DNA of 64,000 nucleotides, from positions 62,001 through 126,000 of the forward strand of contig JAOALB010000041.1 of NCBI GenBank assembly GCA_025331125.1. Direction: 5' to 3'. The notes below the pieces were generated by a model. It was not told the DNA's origin and did no database searches. It saw nothing but the letters and a program-made list of their open reading frames with translations. Origin of the DNA: Mycogone perniciosa. Lineage: Eukaryota; Ascomycota; Sordariomycetes; Hypocreales; Hypocreaceae. Both the position numbers and the translations under genes were made by a program. Of this stretch, positions 1 to 10,742 are shown one piece after another; positions within the stretch are counted from its first letter, which is position 1, and each line of letters starts with the position of its first letter.

Positions 1-677
1 CACTGGGAAATACGGATCCTGCCGAGGTGATTTGATCTTGGGCTGAACCTTGCCTTGATCGGATTTCGCCCCCTATTTGCTGGCAGGAGAGGGCTTTTGG
101 AGCTCGGATACGAAATATTGACAGTTTTGACAGGCTGTGGCTGCACAAGCGCAAACGCCTCTTCAAAAGTATGGGCTGAAATGACCCGGACCGGAAGTAG
201 CGTGCGGAAAGAATGTAACTCTATTGCAAAAATGCTATTCTTAGGACCGATGAGCCGATCCAGCTGGGTTGGGGCTGAAAGCCGAAGCCAACAGTGGCAA
301 CATGGCGTCCAGTCGGCCATGTGAATTGATTCACCGCGGTGATTTGTCTCAGTTCGGGCCCTCATCGCGGTGACTTGCATATAATATGAAGAATGTATGA
401 AATTGATATGTACTCGTATGTACTCGTAGAACAATGGTGGTATGTAGTAGTAGTATTATTAACAAAAGGTATCTGTAGATCTAATAAAAGCAACCAAACC
501 TCGCTGACACACTTTATGCCTGTGTGGTTAAATCGAGTCTAAACGCTGATCATCGCCATGCATTATTAAATAGCCAATGCAGTTATGAACACCACGAAGT
601 TCCAGCTTCACGGCCGTTAATCTTTCATAATGCAGGATTGTGCTGCTTTTTGGTCCAGCATAAATATTTCTCCACCC
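1..677. other. Gene-free stretch downstream of the siderophore transporter
   Basis: No open frame here resembles a protein. The right part is AT-rich and would hold the 3' untranslated region of the leftward transporter gene. Nothing else is recognised. Confidence 0.5.
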
Positions 678-2510
678 TTACACAACAGTTTCTTCAGCCC
701 CTTCGGCATCCTCCTGCACTTGCTGGTCTGACAGCTTTGGGTTTCTCAAGGCCAGCGCAAATCCAATCATCGGTACGCAGATAACAATGCCTGCAATGCA
801 GAGCAAGCTCTGAACGAGCTGATAGCTGCTGATAATTGCGTCTCTAATTTCTGTGCCAACAGGGTAATTCGATACGACCTGAAAAGGGTTCTCGTAAATC
901 GCTCGTGCCAGCGTGGCATTGGGTTGAAATGCCAAGTTTGCTTCCAGGGTCGGATAGAGTGTCTGGGTCCAGATGGCCCCAGCTAAGCAGGTTCCCAGTG
1001 CGCTGCCGACGTTATAAAAAGACAGGTAGAGCCCCGTCAAAATGGCAACGTGGTCTCGTGATGCAGATGCTTGGATAGAGGCTTGGGTTGGGTAAGCGAA
1101 CAAACCTCCTGCAAGCCCCAAAAGTATCTGTGCACCGATGAGCCCTGATCTTGAGGCCGCTGTTGCTCCGCCGGGGAATCTAATGAGAAAGCCAAAGGCA
1201 ATCATGAATAGACACGTTCCCATCACAATGATGGGCTTGAGCCTTCGGATTCTGTACACAATCAAACCCACAACGACACCGCTGACCACGCCGAAAAACG
1301 AGTAGAGTGACAATATTCGGGTTGCGGTCTCCACGGGAAAATCGAATGCAACGATAAGGACGGTATAGAGATAGTTGCCCTGAACATACCAGGCAAGGTT
1401 TAGTAAACTCCGCACGGCGAGAGCTGCCCAGACACCCCGGTCTTTGAGAAGATGGAATGGGACGAGTGGATTTTTTGCCCAGTTTCTTTCCCAGCTAATA
1501 AAAGCGGGTATACAACAGAGTCCTATTACCAGCGGAACAAGAATCTGCGGGTTGCGCCAATGAGATACTGTCCCGCCGGCGACTGTAAGAGGTGCGAGGA
1601 CGAGACTGAATGCCGCAACAAGTGTGAGGAGGCCGATGACATCGAGTTGATCAAAGAGGTGGGGTCCCCATTTGCGAATACTATCAAATCGGAAAACGTC
1701 CAAGAACTCGTTCTTGGTGCCAGTCTTGGCCAAAGCTGTACGGCGGTCGATGGAGTACAGCGTGGTAAGCAAGGGTAGTGAAGCAATAGGATAGATGATG
1801 CACCACATGCCGATTCCCCAACGCCATGTGGTCACTCGCAACACAGCAGACGTAATGTTGCCGCTAATCCATGTGTTAATGACAAAGGGCAGTGCGGGTA
1901 TGTAGCTGAAGAAAACACGGGCTCGCATGGAAGAAAAGTCGGCAACGAGAACTTCCAAGAGCAAAACGATGCAAGTGTAGCCAACTTGGTATAGAATGGT
2001 GCCAGCGCAGAATGCATAGACGGAGCTGGAGGTAGACTCGATGGTCATGCCAATCACATAGAAGATGGTGGAGATGGCAACAACTTCAAAGCGACCAAAC
2101 ACATCGGCAATTTTGGCAGCAGTCGGCTGGACTGCGACAGCAACGACACTCCGTAAAACATTAATGGTCGACAGGTACGAGTGAAGCGAGAAGCTGGCTG
2201 TCGCATATGGCATATAAGCGGACCGGACCTGGCTCTCGAGGCCATAGGCATATCCAACTAAGAAAATGCCCGAAAATATCCAGAAACGCTCCATCGGCGA
2301 AAGTCGCGCCGAGATGAGTTCCGCACGAGAAACGCCTGCAGCGCGGCGAACAGGGGCGTCTGGCGGAGACTCTCCATCTCCATAGGCCTGATTCGAGGAG
2401 TAGTATCCGTTCTGGTCTCGGGTTGCGATGCTCGCATATTCGCGGGGCTCGGTCATGGGCCTCGGCTCCGAGCCCAACAACGGAGCAGATTCTTCGCGTA
2501 CTGATGCCAT
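678..2510 (-). CDS. Siderophore-iron transporter, MFS (ARN/Sit/Mir type)
   Basis: An intronless 610-residue membrane protein of the fungal siderophore-iron:H+ symporter family, which imports ferric siderophores across the plasma membrane. The first 70 residues are polar and cytosolic, followed by many hydrophobic segments consistent with the 14-helix layout of the family. The stretch around residues 105-140, with PTAAKIADVFGRFE, matches the conserved cytoplasmic loop between helices 2 and 3. Length is normal for MirB/Sit1-like proteins. The ATG opens MASVREESAPLLG, and acidic, polar N-termini are usual here. A perfect ATCAGATAA GATA-type site lies about 260 bp upstream, which suggests control by the iron-responsive GATA repressor (SreA/Urbs1 family). 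No NRPS or other siderophore biosynthesis gene is adjacent. The family is clear; the substrate is not predictable. Confidence 0.92.
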   Translation of the reverse strand: MASVREESAPLLGSEPRPMTEPREYASIATRDQNGYYSSNQAYGDGESPPDAPVRRAAGVSRAELISARLSPMERFWIFSGIFLVGYAYGLESQVRSAYMPYATASFSLHSYLSTINVLRSVVAVAVQPTAAKIADVFGRFEVVAISTIFYVIGMTIESTSSSVYAFCAGTILYQVGYTCIVLLLEVLVADFSSMRARVFFSYIPALPFVINTWISGNITSAVLRVTTWRWGIGMWCIIYPIASLPLLTTLYSIDRRTALAKTGTKNEFLDVFRFDSIRKWGPHLFDQLDVIGLLTLVAAFSLVLAPLTVAGGTVSHWRNPQILVPLVIGLCCIPAFISWERNWAKNPLVPFHLLKDRGVWAALAVRSLLNLAWYVQGNYLYTVLIVAFDFPVETATRILSLYSFFGVVSGVVVGLIVYRIRRLKPIIVMGTCLFMIAFGFLIRFPGGATAASRSGLIGAQILLGLAGGLFAYPTQASIQASASRDHVAILTGLYLSFYNVGSALGTCLAGAIWTQTLYPTLEANLAFQPNATLARAIYENPFQVVSNYPVGTEIRDAIISSYQLVQSLLCIAGIVICVPMIGFALALRNPKLSDQQVQEDAEGAEETVV

Positions 2511-2770
2511 GGCTGCTGTCTCTTCTCTCTCTTGCGCCCTCCAAGAACGGGTAAACCGGATGGTGAGAGAATCGATGGCACTACAGCCGGGGCAAGGTGA
2601 TTTTGGGCGGATTTCTTTCTGGCTACCGCATCAAGACCTCGTGATTTCTGCAAAAAGAGGAACGAGATCCATGAAATGGTGTGAAGGAAAATGGAAACAG
2701 AGATGCGCGTTTTTAAGAAGTTCCATAACCAACAGTGTACTTGTACATTATGAACCGGGGGCCTTATGGA

Positions 2771-2779
2771 ATCAGATAA
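2771..2779. promoter_or_regulatory. Candidate SreA/Urbs1 GATA site
   Basis: ATCAGATAA matches the extended ATCWGATAA consensus known for iron-responsive GATA factors in fungi. It lies about 260 bp upstream of the siderophore transporter start codon. One such site can occur by chance; the fit to the neighbouring gene's function is what makes it credible. Confidence 0.55.
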
Positions 2780-3357
2780 GATCCTATAAACGGCAGGCAA
2801 GTCTCCATGACGGGCAGCCACGACCCACCGGTCCCGCCAAGCGTCCGCGCCTACCGCTCCTGCCCGCGCGCAGATGTGGTGACATGGCGCAGCCTAAGGC
2901 TGATTTCGGTTGGCGTGATCACCATCACATGGCCAAAGATGAGCAGTGGCTGATGCAGCTGACTTGGATCAGTGAAAGCCCACAAAAAGAGCTGAGCTTT
3001 TGTGCGTCTTGGGATGACTCAGTCTTCTGTAATTCAATATGCGGTGCTTTGCAGTACATACACACAGCCTTGCAGCAGCTCCATGCAGATAGATATGTAC
3101 TTGTACATGTCCTTGAGGAGACAGATCAAGACAGATGCAGGATCACTGGTCAACGTCTCTTATTTCCGGATATACGCCCGCTAACATCAGAACAAACAGA
3201 TGCTAGTGCTAGGCTTATGTGGTACGACAATCCGATGTCATCATCAGTGAAACATTAGTCGAGGTGCGTCGACTAGCAAATCCATAATAAGAAGCGCCGG
3301 CGTGGTGTGAGTGAGTCACTGAGGGTTATTTATGTCTTATTCGAGGCAGTGTACGAG

Positions 3358-3380
3358 TACGGAGTACTCCGTACGGAGTA
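3358..3380. repeat. Palindromic TACGGAGTACTCCGTA cluster
   Basis: A 23-bp stretch made of overlapping TACGGAGTA and TACTCCGTA units, so it is self-complementary. It is the longest member of a short palindrome family found at many intergenic places in this window and not seen inside the confident exons. Confidence 0.7.
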
Positions 3381-3980
3381 CCATTGTTCAGCGATTAGCA
3401 ATCACCACCTGCATGTGCTTCGTACCCTTCCCCACATATCATGACAACGAAATGTGAGGCATCGTCTTTACGTCGAAGTCTCTGTACATACGATTGTCCT
3501 AGACATTAATCTGATATTACCACAAAGAGAATTTCCAGGCAATACCAAGGCTACGGGCTTCTACGTGCGACTTCTCGATGTTGTAGAACGTGTCTCACAC
3601 CTGTCTTTGTTCTAAGCACGATACTGGGGGCAGTATGTATTATTATCCCTGCAATTCACCAAAGGCAAAATATTCCCTCGTATTTTACTCGTAGAGATTT
3701 GACATTATGTACGGAGTATGCCTTCCACGGCCTTGATAATCATTCCCTAGTTGACATATCAAATCATGCCAAATCAAGTAATTTTCCCGTCTCATAGTCC
3801 AAAGCTTCAGCTCCGGTCCGGGTCACGGCGACAACGGTAAAGGAAAATCGGCGACATCGGAACCAAACTTCCGGATAGCGCCCCCCAAAAACGTCACCTT
3901 GGCCGCCGACCCACGCAAAAACCCAGGAAAGCTAAGCTGCGACATCCAGTCAGTCGACTCCCCCACGTTCTTCAGCAAAC

Positions 3981-5129
3981 ATGGCAGCGGTATCCCAAGA
4001 CCCGGCGACCTCTGAAAAGAAGAAGCGGCCTAGCGCTCTGCGGTCAATCCTCGCCGGGTCGACCGCCGGTGCGATTGAAATCGGTACGAGCCGCCCCAGA
4101 GCATGCGCATGTTCATGTGCATAGGCGCGTGCATGAACCTCTCTGATGCTAACAACCTTGTAGCCATTACCTATCCCGCCGAATGTACGTTTGCAGCAAC
4201 TTCTGCAGGTCGCGCTCCAATCTCTAATGGTCAATTGCAGTTGCGAAGACGCGGTCACAGCTCAACAGGCGGTTAGCTGAGGGGCAGAAACTTCCATGGC
4301 CGCCGTTCGGAAAGCAGTGGTATGCTGGATGCACCACGCTCATCATTGGCAACTCAGCCAAGGCTGGAATCCGTATGTGAAGACGCAACGAGAGATCAAT
4401 TAGATACGTTCGCGAACTAACAAGATCCAGGCTTCGTGGCCTTTGACCAATACAAGCGTCTGCTCGCCGATGAAGATGGCAAGCTCACTGGCCCACGGAC
4501 TGTCCTCGCCGGCTTCGGCGCCGGTGTCACAGAGTCGCTCCTCGCCGTAACACCTACAGAGAGCATCAAAACCACCCTGTACGTTCTAGATTCGCGATGA
4601 AGCGCCAGCCCAACTAACCATGTTCAGCATCGACGATAGAAAGTCCCCTAAGCCTCGCATGCGCGGCTTCCTCCATGCCGTCCCCATCATCGCCCGCGAG
4701 CGCGGCTTCCGCGGCTTCTTCCAAGGCTTTGTCCCCACGACGGCACGCCAGGCTGCCAATAGCGCCACCCGCTTCGGCGCCTACAACTTCTTCAAGCAGA
4801 TTGCCGAGTCGTACACGGCGCCTGGCGAAAAGCTCGGCGTAGTGGGCACGTTCGCCATGGGAGGCCTAGCAGGCCTTGTGACGGTGTTTGTGACGCAGCC
4901 GCTCGATACGATCAAGACACGGATGCAAAGCATTGAGGCGCGAACGCTGTATGGCAACACGTTCCAGTGTGCGGCCATGATCTTCAAGCAGGAGGGTGTC
5001 TTGACGTTCTGGAGCGGGGCACTGCCGCGGCTGGCGAGGTTGGTGTTGAGCGGAGGTATTGTCTTCACCATGTACGAGAAGAGCATGGAGCTCATGAATC
5101 GGCTTGATCCGGAGATGAAGTACATCTGA
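3981..5129 (+). CDS. CTP1: Mitochondrial citrate/tricarboxylate carrier (Ctp1-like)
   Basis: A mitochondrial carrier family protein of the inner membrane that exchanges citrate (tricarboxylates) with the cytosol. Five exons were read by splice sites: 3981-4083, 4164-4184, 4241-4372, 4431-4578 and 4628-5129, giving 301 residues, the normal carrier length. The three tandem repeats each carry the PX[DE]XX[KR] signature: TYPAEFAKTR near residue 39, TPTESIKTT near 127 and TQPLDTIKTR near 226. The overall sequence fits the Ctp1 citrate carrier branch best. Exon 2 is only 21 nt but is needed to complete the first signature. The start at 3981 follows a short leader and opens MAAVSQDPATSEKKKR. Citrate specificity is inferred from family resemblance. 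Confidence 0.9.
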
Positions 5130-5313
5130 GGGGCGGAAAAATCACGTCTGGCGTTTGGGCGGTTAGATATGGACATGTGGCTCGTTATACAGCTAGTTGT
5201 ACAGGTATATATACACAGCAGATGATATCGCATGGGGGGGTATTTATTCGTCCGTTTCGCCGTGAATGCCTTGTTTGTATCTTGTTTTTGAATGCCCTTC
5301 GATCGTCCGTAAC

Positions 5314-5799
5314 TCATTGAAGTCGAATCATTCCGGAAAGCCTCTTGCCCAGTCTCTCTAACCACGTCCGCTTCGGCGCCTCTTCAATTTCCCGAACTAG
5401 GTCCTCAAAGTATGTCGGCTGGCTCTTTGGCTCGAGCATTGGGCCCTTGAGCTTGTACTGCATGCCGTCAGCAAAATTGCCCGAATTATGGATTTATCGC
5501 TCGGATGGGATCTGCGACTGTCACGAACCCTGTCTTTGAATTTGTCCTGGACGAGGAACTGCAGTGCCCTCGCCTTCAGTAGTTCCTCCGGCTCCATCGA
5601 GGGCTTAAAATTCTTAAACCGCTCGTCGACGACCTTGGCGAGGACATCTTGGAACTGGTAGTCAGGTCGCAGATCTTGCTTGGGCCATTTGGCGAAGACG
5701 TCGGAGTAGACCCGGCGCTGGAGAAAGGACAGCGGTTTAGCTATTGGATCAAGATAGTGTGCGAATTTTCTCTCTACTTACAGCTAATGAGCGCGACAT
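5314..5799 (-). CDS. CBP6: Cbp6/UQCC2-like cytochrome bc1 assembly factor
   Basis: A small mitochondrial protein of 116 residues assembled from three exons: 5782-5799, 5529-5717 and 5314-5457. In yeast, Cbp6 with Cbp3 binds mitoribosomes and newly made cytochrome b for complex III assembly. The N-terminal AKWPKQDLRP (Trp17-Pro18) matches the conserved WP segment of UQCC2. The C-terminal part, QFLVQDKFKDRYKL then EPKSQPTYFEDLVREIEEA, aligns by eye with the yeast Cbp6 segment with NNKF and KPAGNPQYY. The first exon encodes only MSRSLA; it is supported by a GTAAGT donor and a CTCCAG acceptor that keep frame. The second donor is GTTCGT, weaker but required by the frame. The gene is divergent from Bsd2. 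Identity rests on these motifs, not on a search. Confidence 0.68.
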
Positions 5800-6362
5800 T
5801 GTCTGTGGACTGTGGTTGCGCCTGGTTCACAATATCATCGCTGGCCAGCCGATGCGCAAAAACCTGGTTCGACGATTACCTCACGACGCATCTCATAGGT
5901 GGGTTGATGGTACATACAGTGCATTAAGTGACTCTGACACTGTCCTGCAGCTTATTCCAGGCAACTGGAGACGCTGCAGTTGCGCTGCACGTGCTAGTCT
6001 AAGCGCCAAGGGCGGAGCCTGGATTGTTCCAGATTGTACGGAGTACCACGGAGTACTTCTGCGCCGGCTGCCTCATTGGTCATCACCGCTAACAGACGCA
6101 TCATCTGCCAACCCATTGTTCCCAATCCATCATCTCCTTCAGTTGCGCTGTGACAAACTTCCTTTCTTCTCCTCATCCGCGCCCGTCTCTATCGTCCTCT
6201 TTTCCTACCCTTTCGCTATCCTTTTTTTTTTCAACCCCCTTTCCTCATTTCGCAGCCGCTGCTGATTCCCTGTCGATCGGTCGGTCGCTGATTGCGACAT
6301 CGATTGGCGCCCCCCAATCCTACACAAACGCTGCGTGACTCTGTCGAATCATCGCTGCCGTC
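5800..6362. other. Divergent promoter region, Cbp6-like / Bsd2
   Basis: About 560 bp between two divergent starts. It contains a TACGGAGTA unit at 6037 with a second partial unit beside it. A pyrimidine-rich tract at about 6160-6240 is typical of a fungal leader just upstream of Bsd2. No gene is seen. Confidence 0.5.
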
Positions 6363-7474
6363 ATGTCTGGACGTTACGAACGGGTATGCATCTACTGATC
6401 GCACGTATCAGTGACGTAGACTGAGATTTTCTCCAGGTGAATATCCACGACGATGACGATGAGGAACACGACTCCTTTCCACCGAGACCGATCACAATCC
6501 CCAACTCGCCACCCCCGTCGTTCCATTCCCGCACCTCCTCACCCACACAGCATGGCCATGTCAATCCCGATCTCGCCGATGCTTTTGGCGATGACGACAT
6601 CAGCGACGATGAAGCGGATGATAGACAGCGATTAGTGCGCCAGAATTCATCACCAACCATCGGATCGTTCAGCGACTCATCCCGAACATCGGTACCTGTG
6701 GCGCAGCCCCCAGTGGCGTCAAACACAATCTCGTCAGGGTCAAGGCCCCGGGTTATGGGAGGAGGGGTCGGTACGGATGGTGTGTTTGCAAATATGTCGG
6801 CCAGGCCAGAGAGGACGGACACCAATGCTGAAAAGGATGAATCACCGCCGGTCAGTGAACCGCCATGATGAAACATGTGAATCGAGACACTAATATTCGT
6901 CATATAGACCTATGAGCAAGCCGCTGCTGACGCTGCCCCGCCGTATTGGGAGACCACTATCCTCGCGCCAGGTCTAGGCGGATTCGATGAGGTTTACGTC
7001 GATGGCATGCCTGTCGGTTCCGTCTTCTCCTTCATCTGGAACGGCATGATTTCCACATCATTTCAGCTCGTCGGTTTCCTCCTCACATATCTCCTGCACT
7101 CCACACACGCTGCCAAAAACGGATCTCGGGCTGGCCTTGGTATCACCTTGATTCAATACGGTTTCTATATGAAGGGGTCTCCAGAGAGCGAACCACCCAA
7201 GATGAACGGCCCTGATGGATACGCAGCCCCCCCAGACCCAAACTCACACAATTTTGATGTCGGTGATGTGAGGGATGGTGGCAGGGTGGGCCCAATTTCT
7301 GGCAGCGACTGGATGGCTTACATATTGATGATTGTGGGGTGGTTTATCCTTATCAAGAGCGTGGCAGAGTTCCTGAGGGCCCGAAGACATGAACAACTCG
7401 TGTTTCAGAGCCCGGAGCGTGGACTTAGCATTCCTATTATCGCTGAGGGGGAGAGCGTGGAACGGGTGGTATGA
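6363..7474 (+). CDS. BSD2: Bsd2/NDFIP-type adaptor for Rsp5 ubiquitin ligase
   Basis: A 333-residue membrane protein of the Bsd2/NEDD4-interacting (Ndfip) family. Members sit in Golgi/endosome membranes and recruit the HECT ligase Rsp5 to metal transporters and other cargo for vacuolar sorting. Exons are 6363-6383, 6437-6850 and 6908-7474. The N-terminal 140 residues are acidic and Ser/Pro-rich. A PPTY motif (residues 144-147) is created exactly at the exon 2/3 junction, which supports that splice; APPYW follows at 155-159. Three hydrophobic segments lie at about 180-208, 215-232 and 280-300, as expected for the family. The first exon encodes only seven residues, MSGRYER. Family assignment is strong; the cargo is unknown. 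Confidence 0.88.
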
Positions 7475-8275
7475 AGGCGTCAGATTGTTTGTTATAAATC
7501 TGGCTTTTTTTTTTGTCTTTTGTTTTTGGCATCGCCGCTTGCCTGGATACTCCTCCTGTATGTAGGAGAGTTCAGGGAGTTGCGAGCCCGACACCTGGCC
7601 TACAAAGGCGTTTCTTTAATCTTGGGCATGGGATTCAAGGCGTTGAGGGATGTGCTGGCATTTGCAGGCATGACGCGTAGCACGCTTCTCTTATTTGTAA
7701 AACAAATCAATCAATCGAATGATACTACTGGACAGTATTCATAACAGATGTACAAACTTCGGGCATTATCTACGATGTGTAACCGCTGCACAATACTTGG
7801 TTTGTCGGGAAACGCGTTCACCCAAACTCAGCAAATAGCAAGACGGTGATTCCGGAAGACTGGAAGACATACCACAGCGTTGAAGAAGCACCTTATTGAA
7901 CCAACAACTAAGTGTATACGTTTATAGCCACAGCCTATTACCATATACAAGGAAATAAGGCATACGGATTCCGGGTTTGGTCTTGGTTGACAGGAATCAT
8001 CACACGGGCAAATTCCGTAGAGCCGGAAGATCGTCATGGGATGTAGAAAGCCGGGTTGAATATGTTAGCAAATGCGTCAGGGCGATTTGGTTTGAGTGGT
8101 TCGTTGAGAAAACGGGTCAGCGGCGTTTTGAGTGTTCTTTCTGGACCTGCTGGTTTCCTTGTATGAACGCTTTCACCGAGGAATGACTATATCAAAAGCA
8201 ACCCGCTCCGCATATTCAACATTCATCGACGTACTAGAGCTCAAAGTGCAAGCAACTTACTAATGTGAAATAGAA
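7475..8275. other. Gene-free stretch after Bsd2
   Basis: It holds the 3' untranslated region of Bsd2, with a T-run near 7505, and no supportable gene. It leads into the terpene synthase relic. The missing N-terminal part of that enzyme was looked for here and was not found. Confidence 0.45.
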
Positions 8276-8849
8276 ATGGACGAGAATATTACGAGATCGT
8301 CCAGTGATGATGCCGCAAGAGCGATTACACTAATTCAAATCCAAGTCCAATTGCGAAGTACGAAGTACGTAGTAACTACTAGATATCTCGTATACTATGT
8401 CCGGTCAAAAGAGCCAGAAGATGACGCTTTCAGTGACTGGCATTGCGCCAAACCACGTATTGTTTCACACTACGAAGTAGTGATTATTAACAGCTGGGCT
8501 ATGGTCAATGACATCTACTCCTTCCACAAGGAAATTGAGCTCGACGAGTGGATGAACAGCGTCTTCCTCCTTATGGACCGGCAAGGCCTATCGCTTCAGG
8601 CAGCGCTGGATCGGCTCGCTGAGATTGCCCCTCGAGAACGAAGCCCGATTCCTCGCCAGTCCGCTTGGGAGCAACACAAATGTCTCCAACTACCTGGAAA
8701 ATCTTGACTACGGGATTCCAGGGAGCTTGTATTTCCATCTCAAGTCCGGCCGTTATAACGGTGTCGATATCGACGTGCCCCTGGCTGATGGCGGCACAAC
8801 AACCTCTGAGCCCACTGTATTCCGCCGCAAGGGAACCGTGTATGTGTGA
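8276..8849 (+). pseudogene. Terpene synthase relic (class I, C-terminal part)
   Basis: Remains of a fungal class I terpene (sesquiterpene) cyclase. In one frame, near 8490-8620, the conserved Mg-binding NSE/DTE element is readable as MVNDIYSFHKEIE, followed by NSVFLLMDRQGLSLQAALDRL, the usual order after that motif. From about 8640 the homology jumps to the next frame: LENEARFLASPLG, then GSLYFHLKSGRY, the C-terminal active-site RY. So there is a frameshift with a small deletion and no splice signals that would repair it. The aspartate-rich DDxxD motif and the rest of the N-terminal half are absent upstream; tandem TACGAAGTA-type repeats interrupt the area near 8354. Judged a truncated, inactive copy. 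No biosynthetic partner genes are beside it. Confidence 0.75.
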
Positions 8850-9610
8850 TGAAGTTCTAATAGCAGTTTATGCAAACGGGATATTGAAACGGGATATCGG
8901 CGCCGAGGCGGGGCGGCCCGGCAATCAACAAGTGGGGCAACTAATTCGGCCCTCTCAAAGGCCCTTATATGTACGGAGTAAACCCATCTATACCATTCAT
9001 GACTACTCCGTAGACTTTGCGGGCTAGTTCAGATATTTGATTCCATGATGAATGAACAACGCAGACACATTTTCTCAGCAATAGCATGACATCAAACTCC
9101 GACCCGGCCTATCGATACCGCCACGACGGGTACTTCGAGCCTTTACTCCGTCACTTGTCTAAACTCCGTCTGTATATGTAAGCCGTGCGGGGTGATGGCG
9201 TTGTTTTGGCCCCGCTAAGCAGCTCCGTCAATCCGTCATCATCAACATCAACATCCTGACTTACACCAGAGCCCTGAAATCACTCTTGACTGACGTCTTT
9301 CATACATCACTGCTGCTTCTCATTCACACGAAAGTCAGCATTCCTCATCGCACATACATTATATCGCTTTTTATCATAGAACTCATATCCGTCTTCGATC
9401 TGTTCCCCAACATCGTTATCCGATTGGCAGACATACATCTTATCAAGCGCATAAACCTTCCCCAGAGATACCCCTGCTCCCTCTGCCTCATTCATCACAT
9501 CACATACGGAAATCGAAAGTGGCGCCTTCAGTGCTCAGGCTCAACCGACTCTTCCATAGTTTTTCCCTACTTGTCCATCTCCTACAAAGTCCACGCGGCG
9601 AAGCATCAAA
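8850..9610. other. Gene-free stretch upstream of the methyltransferase
   Basis: Holds TACGGAGTA (near 8970), ACTACTCCGTA (near 9003) and related units, and the putative promoter and pyrimidine-rich leader of the methyltransferase. No protein-like frame is seen. Confidence 0.45.
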
Positions 9611-10446
9611 ATGGCGTGGCGATGCTCCGGCCTCTCCAACTCAGCGCTTGTTGAAAACCTGTGGTCGAATCGCCTGATCACCGACCTGCGCGTCAAAGAG
9701 GCGTTCCTAAAAGCACGTCTTCTTCCTCGGGAAATGATATGGGATGTAAACCTGACATGGCTTTTTAGGTCGATCGCGCACACTTCTCCCCTGTCTTGCC
9801 GTATGACGATGCTCCCCAGCAAATTGGCTACCAGGCCACAATTTCTGCACCACACATGCATGCTTCCGCGATCGAACACGTTCTTCCGTATCTCATCCCG
9901 TCAGAAACATCACCTGCTCCGCGCATCCTTGATATAGGCTCGGGCTCGGGCTATCTGACTCATGTATTGGCTGAACTAGTAGGTGACCGTGGACTTGTCG
10001 TAGGACTGGAGCACATCCCGGAGTTGCGGGATATGGGCGAAGCGAATATGCGCAAGAGCACCGAAGGGAGAGATCTGTTAGATGTTGGAAGAGCCAAGTT
10101 CGTGGTTGGGGATGGACGGTTAGGGTGGCTGGAGAAAGCTAGAGAAGGGGAGGAGGAGCATGGGACAGCGTGGGATGTCATCCATGTCGGTGCTTCGGCG
10201 AAGGAGGTTCATGCGCCTCTATTGGAACAGCTGAAAGCGCCAGGGTCGTAAGTGCCAATACCGTTCTCCTGGGAAAGATGCTGACGGGGAATCCTTACTG
10301 GCAGTATGTTCATACCTGTGGACGACGATAAGTCCGGCTGGACTCAAAGTGTATGGCGGATCGAAAAGTCTGAGGATGGAAAAGTGACGAAACGCAAGCT
10401 CTTTGGTGTCCGATACGTGCCACTTACGGATGCGCCAACGAAATGA
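9611..10446 (+). CDS. Protein-L-isoaspartate O-methyltransferase
   Basis: A 240-residue repair enzyme that methylates L-isoaspartyl residues of aged proteins using S-adenosylmethionine. Exons are 9611-9712, 9769-10247 and 10305-10446. The SAM-binding motif [11 protein letters not shown], is at about residues 87-96; the PCMT-specific [21 protein letters not shown] and DVIHVGASA segments are all present in the right order. Length matches PCMT1. The first intron begins GCACGT and ends TTTTAG, a GC-AG intron; only this junction restores the family motif VDRAHFSP in frame. The ATG at 9611 opens [17 protein letters not shown], the typical start of the family. Confident assignment. Confidence 0.92.
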
Positions 10447-10742
10447 AGAGGTCATGCCCTATTATTATCGCGACTGCGGGCTTGAGGAAGGGGGCTAGAT
10501 GATATGTTGGGCAAGTGAATTGAAGAATAATGCCGTCTCGGATGTCTATTAAACCAAAAGACTAATATTCGGAAGCTATCATTAGTACATATCTTGCTAT
10601 CAAACATGACAAAATTCAACCTCATCCCCGAAGTCCCTGCCATATTATTTCATGACTCCATACTCCATACTCCACTCCTCCTTTCCCAGGTACGTTCCGA
10701 TTTTTAGCAACTTTGTCCTCATCGAGCCCATAAATTTCTTTC

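Larger units (their letters stand above)
2511..3980. other. Shared upstream region of the siderophore transporter and citrate carrier
   Basis: Divergent intergenic DNA of about 1.5 kb. It holds the GATA site near 2771 and a strong TACGGAGTA palindrome cluster at 3358-3380. An open frame on the + strand (2428-3258) overlaps the transporter start and has no protein-like features. No other gene is seen. Confidence 0.5.

Noticed and set aside
2428..3258. 276-residue open frame on the + strand
   Set aside because: It overlaps the start and promoter of the siderophore transporter on the other strand, has no motif, and its 5' part mirrors real coding sequence.
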